Assembly: GCA_017412925.1 (NCBI GenBank)
Contig: JAFPVP010000089.1
Coordinates: 1 to 32,393, forward strand
DNA from: Selenomonadaceae bacterium
GTDB taxonomy: Bacteria; Bacillota; Negativicutes; Selenomonadales; Selenomonadaceae
Length of the DNA stretch: 32,393 bases
Direction: 5' to 3'
Shown: positions 24,362 to 32,393 of the stretch, one piece after another
Layout of the letters: each line of letters starts with the position of its first letter
How positions within the stretch are numbered: the stretch's first letter is position 1
Notes under the pieces: generated by a model
Seen by the model: the letters and a program-made list of their open reading frames with translations, nothing else
What the model was told of the DNA's origin: nothing
The model's database searches: none
Made by a program: the position numbers and the translations under genes

Positions 24362-25158
24362 AAGACGCGGTTACTTTCCAAACGGAGGTCGCCAACGTTC
24401 CCGAAAAGGAAATTCCCGCGCTCGTCAAAAGTTGGGCACTTGCTCAAACGGGTGCGGGCGCGGCTTTTTCTTTTGCCAAAATCGGCGAGGAACTTTGGAT
24501 GGAAACTGTGCCGCGTGCCAAGGTCGAAGAATTCAGCGCGGCGTTTGAGAAATTCAACATGAATCTGCGCGGGCTGTCGGTCATGCCCGTTGACATGCTC
24601 AGCAAAATTTCGCCGTTCGACAGGACGGAATTTATAACAGAAGTCGTTCGCGACAGAAAATCGCCGAATCTTTTATCGGGGCATGGCGGCGCGTGGAATT
24701 GGAAAAAAATTTCGCTGGCGATTGCGGCAATTTTTTTTATCGCGATATTTATCGGCTCGGCGAAACTTTTCTTTGATTACAGCGTGGCTTCAAATAAACT
24801 CGACGCGGCTAAAACTTCAATCGACGAAGTGCGCGAAGACCTTGCCTTGAAAGAAAATCTCGACGCCACTGTCGCTGAACTGCGCAAAATAAATCAGCTC
24901 GCCGCGCAGATTGAAATTAAGCCCAATTTTAATCTCCTCGTCAATCTCGGAAAAATCGTGGGCGGCGATGTTCACTTGACGGAAATCCGCGTGGACGGAG
25001 ATGCTTTGGAGCTTAAAGGCGTGGCAGATAATTCTGACGCCGTGAAATCTTATCTTAGCCGCGTGAAAAATTCTGTTGTGAACTCCGCGCGCCTTGAAAG
25101 TTCCGCTGAAAGTGACGACGGCGAAATTATTTTTGTAATTCGCGCCAACCTTAAATGA
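24139..25158 (+). CDS. PilN/GspL-like type IV pilus or secretion assembly protein
   Basis: The protein has 339 residues. About 1-180 is a cytoplasmic part with an opening (FRADTSEIISVYFDGEKIFI) reminiscent of the actin-like PilM/GspL fold, though shorter than a complete one. One membrane segment follows at about 190-212. A helical coiled-coil stretch (about 215-265) precedes a C-terminal ferredoxin-like PilN domain with LLVNLGKIVGGDVHLTEIRV. The layout resembles a PilM-PilN fusion or GspL. Such proteins link the inner-membrane platform of type IV pili or type II secretion to the cytoplasmic ATPase. No other pilus gene is nearby, so the partner genes must be elsewhere. It is followed by a terminator. 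Confidence 0.72.
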   Translation: MIGRLKKFFRADTSEIISVYFDGEKIFIARLTEKFETAEIEADGAEIEQLAEKISRECRQRGWKTSLVGFCLREEDAVTFQTEVANVPEKEIPALVKSWALAQTGAGAAFSFAKIGEELWMETVPRAKVEEFSAAFEKFNMNLRGLSVMPVDMLSKISPFDRTEFITEVVRDRKSPNLLSGHGGAWNWKKISLAIAAIFFIAIFIGSAKLFFDYSVASNKLDAAKTSIDEVREDLALKENLDATVAELRKINQLAAQIEIKPNFNLLVNLGKIVGGDVHLTEIRVDGDALELKGVADNSDAVKSYLSRVKNSVVNSARLESSAESDDGEIIFVIRANLK

Positions 25159-25179
25159 CACGGCAACTGCGCGAGCAAT

Positions 25180-25216
25180 AAAAAAAACCCCGCTGACTTG
25201 GCGGGGAATTTTTTAT
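25180..25216. terminator. Bidirectional terminator between convergent operons
   Basis: CCCCGC and GCGGGG form a 6-bp G/C stem with a 7-base loop. A-run and T-run flank the two sides (AATTTTTTATT after it on the plus strand, eight A before it). It serves the pilN-like gene on the plus strand and the tolC-like gene on the minus strand, and overlaps the tolC stop codon. Confidence 0.85.
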
Positions 25217-26691
25217 TCGTCGAAGGGCTCCGGCAACTCGGCAGAAATTTCGTCATAAATATTTTCGACGGTCGCCGCCTCCAACGATTTGGGCGAAGAC
25301 TTGCCGGACTGTTCAGCCTCGGCATAAAGTAGCGCGTCAATCGTGACGGGCACGCCCATTGCCTTTTCCAGCTGGGCGCGGCTCGTGCTGTAGGTGTAAA
25401 GCGCGGCGTAGTAATTGCTGCGCGTCTCGACAACTTTTTCCTGCGCGTTCATGACGTTCAAGTTTGTGTCGACGCCCTCGATATAGCGAATCTGCGCGAT
25501 AGCAAATTCTTCCTCGGCCTTGTCGACGGCGGAGGCAGTCACCGCGATATTTTTTTCCGCAGTCTTGAGGGCAATGTACGCGCTGTGCACTTCAAGCTGA
25601 ATCGTTTCAATCTGCTGACGGGCTAAAGAATCTGCGCGGCGTTCCATGGCCTTAGCTTGATTAACGTTGGCGGAAGTGACGCCGTTGTCGAAAATATTCC
25701 AGTTCATCTGCAAGCCGACCGACCATTGCTCGGCGTTGTGATTGGAGCCGAAAACATTTTCGCCGGACATATTCCCTTGCACGACGGCGTTGACTTCCGG
25801 ACGATAACCGCTCTTTGCGGCGGCGGTTTGGGCTTTGGCTTGTTTAAGGGTGTAAACCGCAGCGATACCGTCGGGGCGATGAGCCAGCGCGTATTCCAAA
25901 CATTGATCCTCCGTCAAGTCGTAGTGAACAAAATCTATTTTATCGCTCGTGGCAATTTCCGTGCTGATGGGCAAGCCAATAATGTTGTTGAGTTGCGCGA
26001 CGGCGGTTTGATAATTTCCCTCCGCAGTGTTCAAACTCTGTTGGCTGTTGGCGAGCTGAACGTTTGTAGATAGCACGTCTGATTTGGCGACGGTGCCGAC
26101 CTCGTATTGAATGGAAACGGTGTTTAAATGCTCCTGCAGAAGTTGAACCGCCTGCTTCTGAACGTCAACCAATGCCGCACGCTGAAGAACTTGATAATAA
26201 GCCGCCGCCGCCTGATACTTGACTTGTTGGCGAGAATTCTCTAGCGTCAAATCCGCCGCGTTCAAAGCGTAGCGAGCAGTTTTGCGCTGATTTTCCAATC
26301 GCCCGCCCGTGTACAGCGGCATGGACAAATTCGCGCTGTTGTAGTTTTCGTTTTCGTAGGACGGGTCGAGGCTCATGTTCACATCATACCCCATGCTCTT
26401 GTAAAACTTGGCTTGGTCGTGATTACTACGTCGACCGCTCCTGCGATAATATCTGCCGCCGATACGATTGAGCGTCGACGACCAACTGAACCTCGGACCG
26501 GAAGACCTGCGCACGGCTGATAAATTCCAACGCGCCGCCTCTCTACTTTCCGCTGACTGTTCGATTAGCCGATTATTTTTCAGCGCAAGGGCAATGGCTT
26601 CGTCGAGCGTCAACGGTACACCTTCGGCGGCGAACGTCGAATTCGGGAGAAGGACAATCGCCGCCGCCAATGTCGCTAAAAATTTTTTCAT
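25213..26691 (-). CDS. TolC-like outer membrane efflux protein
   Basis: This 492-residue protein forms the outer-membrane channel of a type I-like export system. A signal peptide (MKKFLATLAAA to STFAA) is followed by two outer-membrane-efflux-protein repeats. Each has long heptad-like helices, and they start with LTLDEAIALALKNN and LTEDQCLEYALAHRP. The YTGGRLENQ and QMNWNIFDNG segments are the typical beta-strand entries. ATG 26691 is chosen because GGAGGAG lies about 10 bases upstream and it opens the signal peptide. It follows the second ABC transporter by 16 bases. Presence of a TolC shows that this export operon spans two membranes. Confidence 0.9.
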   Translation of the reverse strand: MKKFLATLAAAIVLLPNSTFAAEGVPLTLDEAIALALKNNRLIEQSAESREAARWNLSAVRRSSGPRFSWSSTLNRIGGRYYRRSGRRSNHDQAKFYKSMGYDVNMSLDPSYENENYNSANLSMPLYTGGRLENQRKTARYALNAADLTLENSRQQVKYQAAAAYYQVLQRAALVDVQKQAVQLLQEHLNTVSIQYEVGTVAKSDVLSTNVQLANSQQSLNTAEGNYQTAVAQLNNIIGLPISTEIATSDKIDFVHYDLTEDQCLEYALAHRPDGIAAVYTLKQAKAQTAAAKSGYRPEVNAVVQGNMSGENVFGSNHNAEQWSVGLQMNWNIFDNGVTSANVNQAKAMERRADSLARQQIETIQLEVHSAYIALKTAEKNIAVTASAVDKAEEEFAIAQIRYIEGVDTNLNVMNAQEKVVETRSNYYAALYTYSTSRAQLEKAMGVPVTIDALLYAEAEQSGKSSPKSLEAATVENIYDEISAELPEPFDE

Positions 26692-26707
26692 AAGCAATTC
26701 TCCTCCG

Positions 26708-29401
26708 TCAAGCCGTCTGGCGTTTAACCAAGTTGGCAAAAATTCCGCCGCGTGCAACCAGTTCGTCGAAGCCGCCGCTCTCGACAATTCTGCCCGCGTC
26801 CATGACCAAAATCCTGTCGCAATTTCTAATCGTCGACAAGCGGTGCGCCACGATAATCCGCGTGGCGTTGAGTTTATCCAAGCTGTTCGTGACGATTGCT
26901 TGCGTGCGGTTGTCAAGTGCGCTGGTCGCCTCGTCGAAAATTAAAATCGCGGGCTTAGTGACAAGTGCGCGGGCGATTAAAATTCTCTGGCGTTGACCGC
27001 CGCTGATATTCGTGGAGCCTTCGCTGATGACGGTTTGCATACCCATCGGCATGAAAGCAATATCTTCGGCAATGCCCGCCGCCTCAGCCGCTTGCCAGGC
27101 GTCCTCCTGCGTCAAGGCGTTCGTGCCGATTATGTTCGTGAAAATGTCGCCCTGCATTAGCTGACCGTTCTGGAGGACGACGCCCATTTGAGTGCGCACG
27201 CTCGGCAAGTTCAAATCCGCCAAATCTTGTCCATCGAAATAAATCGAACCTTTGCGCGGAGTTTCAAAACCCAGCAAAAGTCTGACCAAAGTTGACTTGC
27301 CGCAACCACTGCGCCCGACGATAGCCACGTTCTCGCCGGCGGAAATTTTAAAGCTCACGTCGTGCAAAACGTCGCGCCCCTCCGTGTAGCCGAAAGTCAC
27401 GTTGCTAAGTTCAATCGCGCCGCTCAAAATTCCCGCGTCCGCCTTCTCGCCGACACTTTCCGGAACTTCTTTAAGAATCGGGCGGAGATTTTCAATGTGC
27501 GGCTGAATCGCGAAGTATTGACCGACGAGCGGAATGATTCCGTTGAGCGTGGCGTTAAAACTGCTGAACGCGCCCTGAAACGCAATAAACTGCGCGTAAG
27601 TGATGCCTTGAATCGTCTGCCCGTTCGGACCGACCTCGTTCATGCCGTAGACCGCGATATAGTACAGGCACATCGTCAAGATAAACGGTTGCACGCTACC
27701 GATAATCATATTGTAGTTGCTCTGCCAACGCAATTTCAAATTCCATTTCCACGTTTCGCCGAAGACGCCGCTCCACAGCCAGAACGCCTGATTCTCCGCG
27801 CCGTGCTCACGGAACTTGGCAAGCCCCTTGAAAATCTGTTGGACAATGCCCGCCTCTTTGTTGCCGGCGGCGATTAAGTTGCGTTGAAAGTTGATGACGC
27901 GCCGATAAATAAACGCGGTGATGATTGCGTAAACAAACCACACAGCCACAGCCGCCGCCGTGAGCTTGAGGCTGTAGTAGCACATCAAAAAAATGCTCCA
28001 GAAGCTGAAGACGAACCCGAACAGCCCGCCGATAAACTCCGCGCTGACCAAACCTTTGATGACGCTGATTCCGCCCATGCGACTTGCCAGCTCGCCCGAC
28101 GTGAACTTTCGGAAAAATCCCGTCGGCAAAGTTAGCAGTCGTGCCCAAAGTGCCGCTTCGGTCGCCATGTTCATTCGCGTGGTTATTCGCATGACGGCTA
28201 TCGTCCGCACAATGCCCAAGCTCGCCGTCGTGAAACTCGTGACCATGATAACTTGCGTCACCGTCGCCAAACCTTGACGGTCGAGAATCGGGATTATGTC
28301 CGCGAAAATTGTTTCCGTGACGATTGGCATTGCAAGCGGAATGATTCCCGCGACGAGACTTATCAAGATGACCGTCCGATAATCGGCGAACCAACACTGC
28401 TTGAAGATGAATTTTATCAAGTCGAAAATTTTCAGCTCCCGCGAAGGGAAGCCCCCGTAACATTCAAACGCGCTCTTGTCAATCTGCGCGGCAACGTCGT
28501 CAGTTATCGGGAAGCCGTCGGGTTTGTCTTTGTTGATGAGTTTGTATTTGCCGGGCGCAATCGGCACGAACACCGATAAAACTTTTTCCGCGCCGTAGTA
28601 GCCGATGATGACGCCGCTGTCGTTCTTGTGCCAATCTTCGACGAGTTCAATCAGCCGCATTTGCATGTTGCCCTTTTGAACGAGCCGCCGAATCAATCTG
28701 ATCTGGTCGAGTTTGCGGACAAGTTCCGCGTCGAGTTTTATGTTATCAGTCGGCATGTTCAGCGCGACTGCCGCCCGCCGCACGATAAACGACGCCTCCT
28801 CCAAACGAACCGCGCGTTCTGTAGTTTCGGAGTAATTCGTCGTCTCCTCGCCGAGCAGATTTGAAATTGAATTGTCTAAAATTCTCTGCTGATTGCGTGT
28901 GCGAACTTCCACGCGATTGGAAAATCTTTTGTCCTCCGCTTGAAAGCGCACGCCCAACAGCATGGAAAAAATTTCTTCGTTCTCGCGGAAGGCTTCCGTT
29001 AAATTCTCCGCGCCCTCCAAAACTGTGCCGTCCAGCCACGGGATTAAAGTGTCGTCGCCCTTGTCCGCCATGAGCCGCAGCCACGGCAACTTTATCAGCT
29101 CGGCGAACCAATGACGCATTAAAACTTTTAATTCTTCGGGAGGCACTTCGTCGAATGTCAAAATTTTTATCCGCGTGTCTTCGGTGGCGTAAATGAGCGT
29201 CTCGGTCTGTTCAAATTGGTCAAGCGACGGGAACGCCGCGCCGCCCGACTCCAGCTCAACCAAAAATTGCTGACGGAAGGAACCTTCAGCGCGTGTCACG
29301 GCGTAAACTTCGACTTTGCCGGATTCAAGCAGCGCAAGCCGTTCGCCGTCCTCAATTCGAATTCGTTCGCCCGCCATCAAAAATTTTTCAAAGCGGCTCA
29401 A
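26708..29401 (-). CDS. NHLM/NHLP-type peptide export ABC transporter, second subunit (ABC2)
   Basis: The protein has about 897 residues. An N-terminal half (about 1-330) without peptidase includes a cyclic-nucleotide-binding-like fold (GERIRIEDGERLALLESG). The membrane domain follows (about 335-650), then an ATPase domain with Walker A GRSGCGKST, signature ISGGQRQR, Walker B ILIFDEATSALD and H-loop VAHRLS. This layout is that of the NHLM-system ABC2 protein, which pairs with the peptidase-bearing ABC1. TTG 29401 is favoured by AGGAG 8 bases upstream; TTG 29422 or ATG 29377 are alternatives. It overlaps the end of ABC1, so the two are translated together and probably form a heterodimer. Confidence 0.87.
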   Translation of the reverse strand: MSRFEKFLMAGERIRIEDGERLALLESGKVEVYAVTRAEGSFRQQFLVELESGGAAFPSLDQFEQTETLIYATEDTRIKILTFDEVPPEELKVLMRHWFAELIKLPWLRLMADKGDDTLIPWLDGTVLEGAENLTEAFRENEEIFSMLLGVRFQAEDKRFSNRVEVRTRNQQRILDNSISNLLGEETTNYSETTERAVRLEEASFIVRRAAVALNMPTDNIKLDAELVRKLDQIRLIRRLVQKGNMQMRLIELVEDWHKNDSGVIIGYYGAEKVLSVFVPIAPGKYKLINKDKPDGFPITDDVAAQIDKSAFECYGGFPSRELKIFDLIKFIFKQCWFADYRTVILISLVAGIIPLAMPIVTETIFADIIPILDRQGLATVTQVIMVTSFTTASLGIVRTIAVMRITTRMNMATEAALWARLLTLPTGFFRKFTSGELASRMGGISVIKGLVSAEFIGGLFGFVFSFWSIFLMCYYSLKLTAAAVAVWFVYAIITAFIYRRVINFQRNLIAAGNKEAGIVQQIFKGLAKFREHGAENQAFWLWSGVFGETWKWNLKLRWQSNYNMIIGSVQPFILTMCLYYIAVYGMNEVGPNGQTIQGITYAQFIAFQGAFSSFNATLNGIIPLVGQYFAIQPHIENLRPILKEVPESVGEKADAGILSGAIELSNVTFGYTEGRDVLHDVSFKISAGENVAIVGRSGCGKSTLVRLLLGFETPRKGSIYFDGQDLADLNLPSVRTQMGVVLQNGQLMQGDIFTNIIGTNALTQEDAWQAAEAAGIAEDIAFMPMGMQTVISEGSTNISGGQRQRILIARALVTKPAILIFDEATSALDNRTQAIVTNSLDKLNATRIIVAHRLSTIRNCDRILVMDAGRIVESGGFDELVARGGIFANLVKRQTA

Positions 29402-31592
29402 CTTCCTGGCTCCTCTCCTCAATCAGTCTTTTATAAGGTCCGTCGTGTTGAATCATTTGGCGGTGCGTGCCGCGCTCCACGACGACGCCTTTATCCAAAA
29501 CAATTATCTCGTCAGCGTCGCGAATCGTGGAAAGTCTGTGCGCCACAATCAAACATGAACAGCCGCGCCGACGAATATTTTCCAAAACCGTCTGCTCAGT
29601 CATCGGGTCAAGCGCGGAAGTTGCCTCGTCCAAAACCAACAGCGACGGATTATTTGCAAGGGCGCGGGCAATCTCCAAACGTTGACGCTGACCGCCCGAA
29701 AAATTCAAGCCGCCCTCCGAAACTTCAGAATCGTAGCCCTTTTCGAGTTGCAAAATATCTTCGTGAATGCAAGCGTCCTTCGCCGCTTGAATCACGTCGC
29801 TGCGTCGAACCGAATCATCAAACAGCGTCAAGTTCTGCGTAATCGTGCCGGTAATTTGGAAAACATCTTGGTCGACGGCGGAGATTGAATTGACAATGAC
29901 TGCGCGGGGCAGTTCGCGCCGAATCACGCCGTCGAAACGAACCTCGCCGCTCCATTCCTCGTAAATGCCCGTGACGATTTTTGAAACCGTCGACTTGCCA
30001 GAACCGCTCGCGCCGACGACCGCCACCCAATGACCCGGCTCAATGTGCAGAGAAAATTTATTTATCAGCGGCTTTTCCAGCGGGCTGTAGCCGAAATCAA
30101 TATCTTTAAGCTCAAGTTCGCCATTCAAGCGCGCGACCGGCTCATCAGAAATTTTTTCTTCGCGGCAGTTAAGGTCGTCAATTTCATACTTGCGCACGTC
30201 GTTTAGGCGTTGCATTTGCATTTCCGTTGATTGAAGCGTCGAGCCTAAGCCAAGCAGTGAATTTACCGGAGCTTGAAAACTTCCCATCAACGATTGAAAC
30301 GCCGTGAACATGCCCGCCGTCAGCACGCCGTCCATTATCGAGAAGCCGCCGATTGTCATAATCAGCGCGCCGTTTATGCCGCCCAGTAGCGTCGGGACAA
30401 TCGTCGCCGTCATCTGCCAAATCGCTACGTCTTGACTTGCTTTAAGAACTTTCGCACGATAGCCCGCCCACTTTGCAAAGAAATCGGCTTCGTTGCCGTT
30501 CGCCTTAATCGTCTCAATCATCATCAAGCCGTTCATCGTCGTGCCGTATTCCTTGCCGGCGTCCTGCTGAATTTTCATATTCATATCGGTTAGGTGGCGT
30601 CTCAGCGCGAAGAAGACGATTATATTAATGCTGGAGAAAAATACGCCGATTAGCGTCAACCCTACGTGATATTGCAGGAGCAACAGCAGATAAAAAATCG
30701 CGACGAGGAAATCTAAAATCGCCAGAGCCGCCGGACCCGATAACACGCCCGCGATTGATTCATTGTAGCTGACACGCGACGCAACTTCGCCGGCGAATCG
30801 CTGATTAAAGAATGCCATGGGCAATCGGAGCAAATGCCAAAAGAAACTCGCCGAATCAGCCAGCGTCAATTTTTTCTGCCAGCGCGTCAAGATTACCGCC
30901 TGCAACCAAGTCATGACGCCGCACACGACCCAAGAAACCGTCATCGCCAGGCAAAAGTTGAACATCCAATCCGTGTGCTTTTTGGCTAAAATGTCGTCGA
31001 GGAAAATTTGACTGAAGACCGGCGACGCAAGCCCCGGAATTATCATGCCGAGGTTTAAAAGCAAAATAAAAAGCACAGCCCATTTATCTTGAGCGAGCTT
31101 TTCTGCGACGGCTTTAAAAATATTGTAGCGTTCACCTTCGGGCTTGAAGTTTTCGTTGGGGACGACGTGCAAGGCAACGCCGGTGTAGGACGTGCGGAAC
31201 TCGTCCCATTTAACAGTTCGCCGCCCCATTGCCGGATCGTTCAAATAAACCGTGTCGCCCTTAATGCCTTCCATAACGACAAAGTGATTGAACTCCCAAT
31301 GAATAATCAGCGGGTATTCGCCGACTTCCTTAAGCCTGTCCGCGTTCCAACGGTAGCCGTTAGCAGTGCAACCACGATTTCTTGCCGCGCGGATAACGCA
31401 ACTTGCCTTGGAGCCGTCACGGTTGACGCCGCATTCTTGACGCAACTTTTCCAGCGGCAACCACAGATTATAATGCGCCAAAATCATAGACAGTGACGCC
31501 GCGCCGCACTCGGTCGCCTCCATCTGCAAAATCGTCGGCACTTTGATTCGCGTCGAGTTTATCCCGAAGAATTTTTTTATCTTGTCAATCAT
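29388..31592 (-). CDS. NHLM/NHLP-type peptide export ABC transporter with C39 peptidase domain (ABC1)
   Basis: This 734-residue protein both cleaves the leader of a peptide and exports it. The N-terminal C39 peptidase has catalytic Cys29 (ATECGAASL), His103 (FNHFVVMEG) and Asp119 (LNDPAMG). The six-helix membrane domain spans about 160-440. The ATPase has Walker A GASGSGKST, signature FSGGQRQR, Walker B LVLDEATSALD and H-loop VAHRLS. All catalytic residues are intact. C39 transporters of the NHLP branch cut after a double-glycine-type site in nitrile-hydratase-like or Nif11-like leaders. ATG 31592 overlaps the adaptor stop by one base (TAATG) and has AGGAG upstream; six earlier codons starting at 31610 are less likely. 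Confidence 0.93.
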   Translation of the reverse strand: MIDKIKKFFGINSTRIKVPTILQMEATECGAASLSMILAHYNLWLPLEKLRQECGVNRDGSKASCVIRAARNRGCTANGYRWNADRLKEVGEYPLIIHWEFNHFVVMEGIKGDTVYLNDPAMGRRTVKWDEFRTSYTGVALHVVPNENFKPEGERYNIFKAVAEKLAQDKWAVLFILLLNLGMIIPGLASPVFSQIFLDDILAKKHTDWMFNFCLAMTVSWVVCGVMTWLQAVILTRWQKKLTLADSASFFWHLLRLPMAFFNQRFAGEVASRVSYNESIAGVLSGPAALAILDFLVAIFYLLLLLQYHVGLTLIGVFFSSINIIVFFALRRHLTDMNMKIQQDAGKEYGTTMNGLMMIETIKANGNEADFFAKWAGYRAKVLKASQDVAIWQMTATIVPTLLGGINGALIMTIGGFSIMDGVLTAGMFTAFQSLMGSFQAPVNSLLGLGSTLQSTEMQMQRLNDVRKYEIDDLNCREEKISDEPVARLNGELELKDIDFGYSPLEKPLINKFSLHIEPGHWVAVVGASGSGKSTVSKIVTGIYEEWSGEVRFDGVIRRELPRAVIVNSISAVDQDVFQITGTITQNLTLFDDSVRRSDVIQAAKDACIHEDILQLEKGYDSEVSEGGLNFSGGQRQRLEIARALANNPSLLVLDEATSALDPMTEQTVLENIRRRGCSCLIVAHRLSTIRDADEIIVLDKGVVVERGTHRQMIQHDGPYKRLIEERSQEVEPL

Positions 31593-32393
31593 TATCTGCT
31601 CCTGAGCCACTGACTTAGTTTGTAGAAAACTTTTTCAATCGGCGGCTTGCGCTCAATGATAATCGAGCCGGTGCAAAAACTGCCCGGCGTTATCATTTTG
31701 TGTTCGCCGACTTTGGAAGTCCAAAGGTAGCCCGACTTGTCAGCTGAATCTTTAACTAAATCAAAAGTTACTTCCATGAGCGACGAGTTTTGAGCTTGCA
31801 AAATCCACTGCGCAAGCTGCGCGTTACCGAGGTGCTGTTGAATACCCTGCGCGGTTATCGGGTATTGCGAGACGGAGCGAACGACGCCAATTAAACTACC
31901 CGTCTGCGAAACGTCCGCGCCATTTGGAGCAAGCTGAATTGTCATGCCGGCTTCAACGCGCTTGCCTTTGTCAACCGGAATGTATAAAAGTCCCGTCATG
32001 TCTTCGCGATCCTGCGTCATGCGCACGGAGCAAATCGGAGTGCCCGCGCTAACCATCGTGCCGACATCGACCATGACTTCATCAACAATGCCGTCGTAGT
32101 CGCTGTAAACATCTTCCGCCACGTCCTGTTGATAGCGTTTGGCGTCGTATTGATAAGCACGCCCCATAGCGTCGCGGTCAGAGGAGGCTAGCCCCATGCC
32201 GTATTGCGCCATGCGTGTATCTGCCGATTGCGTCGCCTGCTCCATGTGCGCTATCAAGTCGCCTTTCTTAATCGTCATGCCCGGCTGAACATAGAGGTGG
32301 GCAATCTTCCCGTTGGCTATGTGCGTTACATTCATCACGCCCGCCGAATCCATGATTAAACCCATGCCCTCCGCCTTGACTGTGAACGCGCCA
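31592..32393 (-). CDS. HlyD-family secretion adaptor of the NHLM export system (partial, N-terminus beyond the window)
   Basis: The frame stays open to the right edge, so the start lies outside. The visible part, about 266 residues, contains a biotinyl-lipoyl-like half-motif (GKIAHLYVQPGMTIKKGDLI). A helical hairpin region follows, then the second lipoyl half (YDGIVDEVMVDVGTMVSAGT). After these come a beta-barrel and the C-terminal LWTSKVGEHKMITPGSFC segment. It forms the periplasmic adaptor that links the ABC transporter to TolC. Unlike most HlyD proteins its helical part is short. It is the first of the four co-directional genes seen and ends in TAATG with the ABC1 start. Confidence 0.87.
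   Translation of the reverse strand, partial: GAFTVKAEGMGLIMDSAGVMNVTHIANGKIAHLYVQPGMTIKKGDLIAHMEQATQSADTRMAQYGMGLASSDRDAMGRAYQYDAKRYQQDVAEDVYSDYDGIVDEVMVDVGTMVSAGTPICSVRMTQDREDMTGLLYIPVDKGKRVEAGMTIQLAPNGADVSQTGSLIGVVRSVSQYPITAQGIQQHLGNAQLAQWILQAQNSSLMEVTFDLVKDSADKSGYLWTSKVGEHKMITPGSFCTGSIIIERKPPIEKVFYKLSQWLRSR

Noticed and set aside
26692-26916. N-terminal extension of the TolC-like gene
   Set aside because: It overlaps the end of the ABC2 gene, whereas ATG 26691 has a ribosome binding site and opens a signal peptide.
27807-28463. Minus-strand frame of 218 codons in a second frame within ABC2
   Set aside because: Composition is dominated by His, Arg and Gly, typical of a shifted frame, and ABC2 is continuous across it.
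1-32393. CRISPR arrays, tRNA or rRNA genes, complete insertion sequences
   Set aside because: I looked for regularly spaced repeats, cloverleaf-like segments and transposase frames with terminal repeats and found none.

Overview
The window comes from a diderm member of the Firmicutes, most likely a Negativicute of the Selenomonas type. That placement is an inference. It rests on a full set of lipopolysaccharide genes (kdsC, a lipid A acyltransferase, lptC, lptA, lptB and an lptF/G-type permease) alongside Firmicute-style genes (a GerMN lipoprotein, a DUF3006 protein, a cell-wall amidase) and strong GGAGG ribosome binding sites. Coding density is high. I see no rRNA, tRNA or CRISPR array.

Region 1 (1-3131, plus strand): the tail of an unknown gene, a ComEC-like metallo-beta-lactamase-fold lipoprotein, a DUF3006 protein, an N-acetylmuramoyl-L-alanine amidase and a GerMN lipoprotein, closed by a terminator. 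A non-coding stretch (3132-3396) with a second terminator and a promoter precedes region 2.

Region 2 (3397-14469, plus strand): an iron alcohol dehydrogenase, then a long LPS operon: kdsC, a PP-loop ATPase-like gene, lpxL/htrB, lptC, two tandem FkbM-type methyltransferases, lptA, lptB, lptF/G, rnhB and a polytopic membrane protein. Two accessory genes in this operon carry poly-G tracts inside their 5' coding parts: G10 at 5194-5203 and G8 at 8244-8251. In both the sequenced tract is out of frame, and in both a G9 tract would restore one full-length protein. This looks like phase variation by slipped-strand mispairing, placed inside the essential LPS-transport operon, and it is the strongest finding here.

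Region 3 (14473-18035, minus strand): a compact RiPP (modified peptide) locus. It holds a radical SAM/SPASM enzyme with a PqqD-like leader-binding domain, a 41-residue two-cysteine precursor (16323-16448), an ABC exporter whose ATPase domain lacks most of its helical subdomain, and a small secreted Cys/Gly-rich protein. The precursor lies between 22-bp imperfect inverted repeats. Upstream is a serine recombinase remnant without its catalytic N-terminus, followed by a TVP38-family membrane protein.

Region 4 (19332-25216, plus strand): a 1229-residue protein with a central actin/Hsp70-type ATPase core and large unrecognised flanks. A promoter-driven set follows: DUF1294 protein, YbaK-type deacylase and a PilN-like protein whose first 76 codons are tandemly duplicated. 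A bidirectional terminator ends it.

Region 5 (25213-32393, minus strand): a NHLP/NHLM-type peptide export operon: HlyD-like adaptor (cut by the window edge), a C39-peptidase ABC transporter, a second ABC transporter, and a TolC-like outer membrane channel. Together they would process and carry a leader-bearing peptide across both membranes. No precursor or modifying enzyme for it lies in the window.
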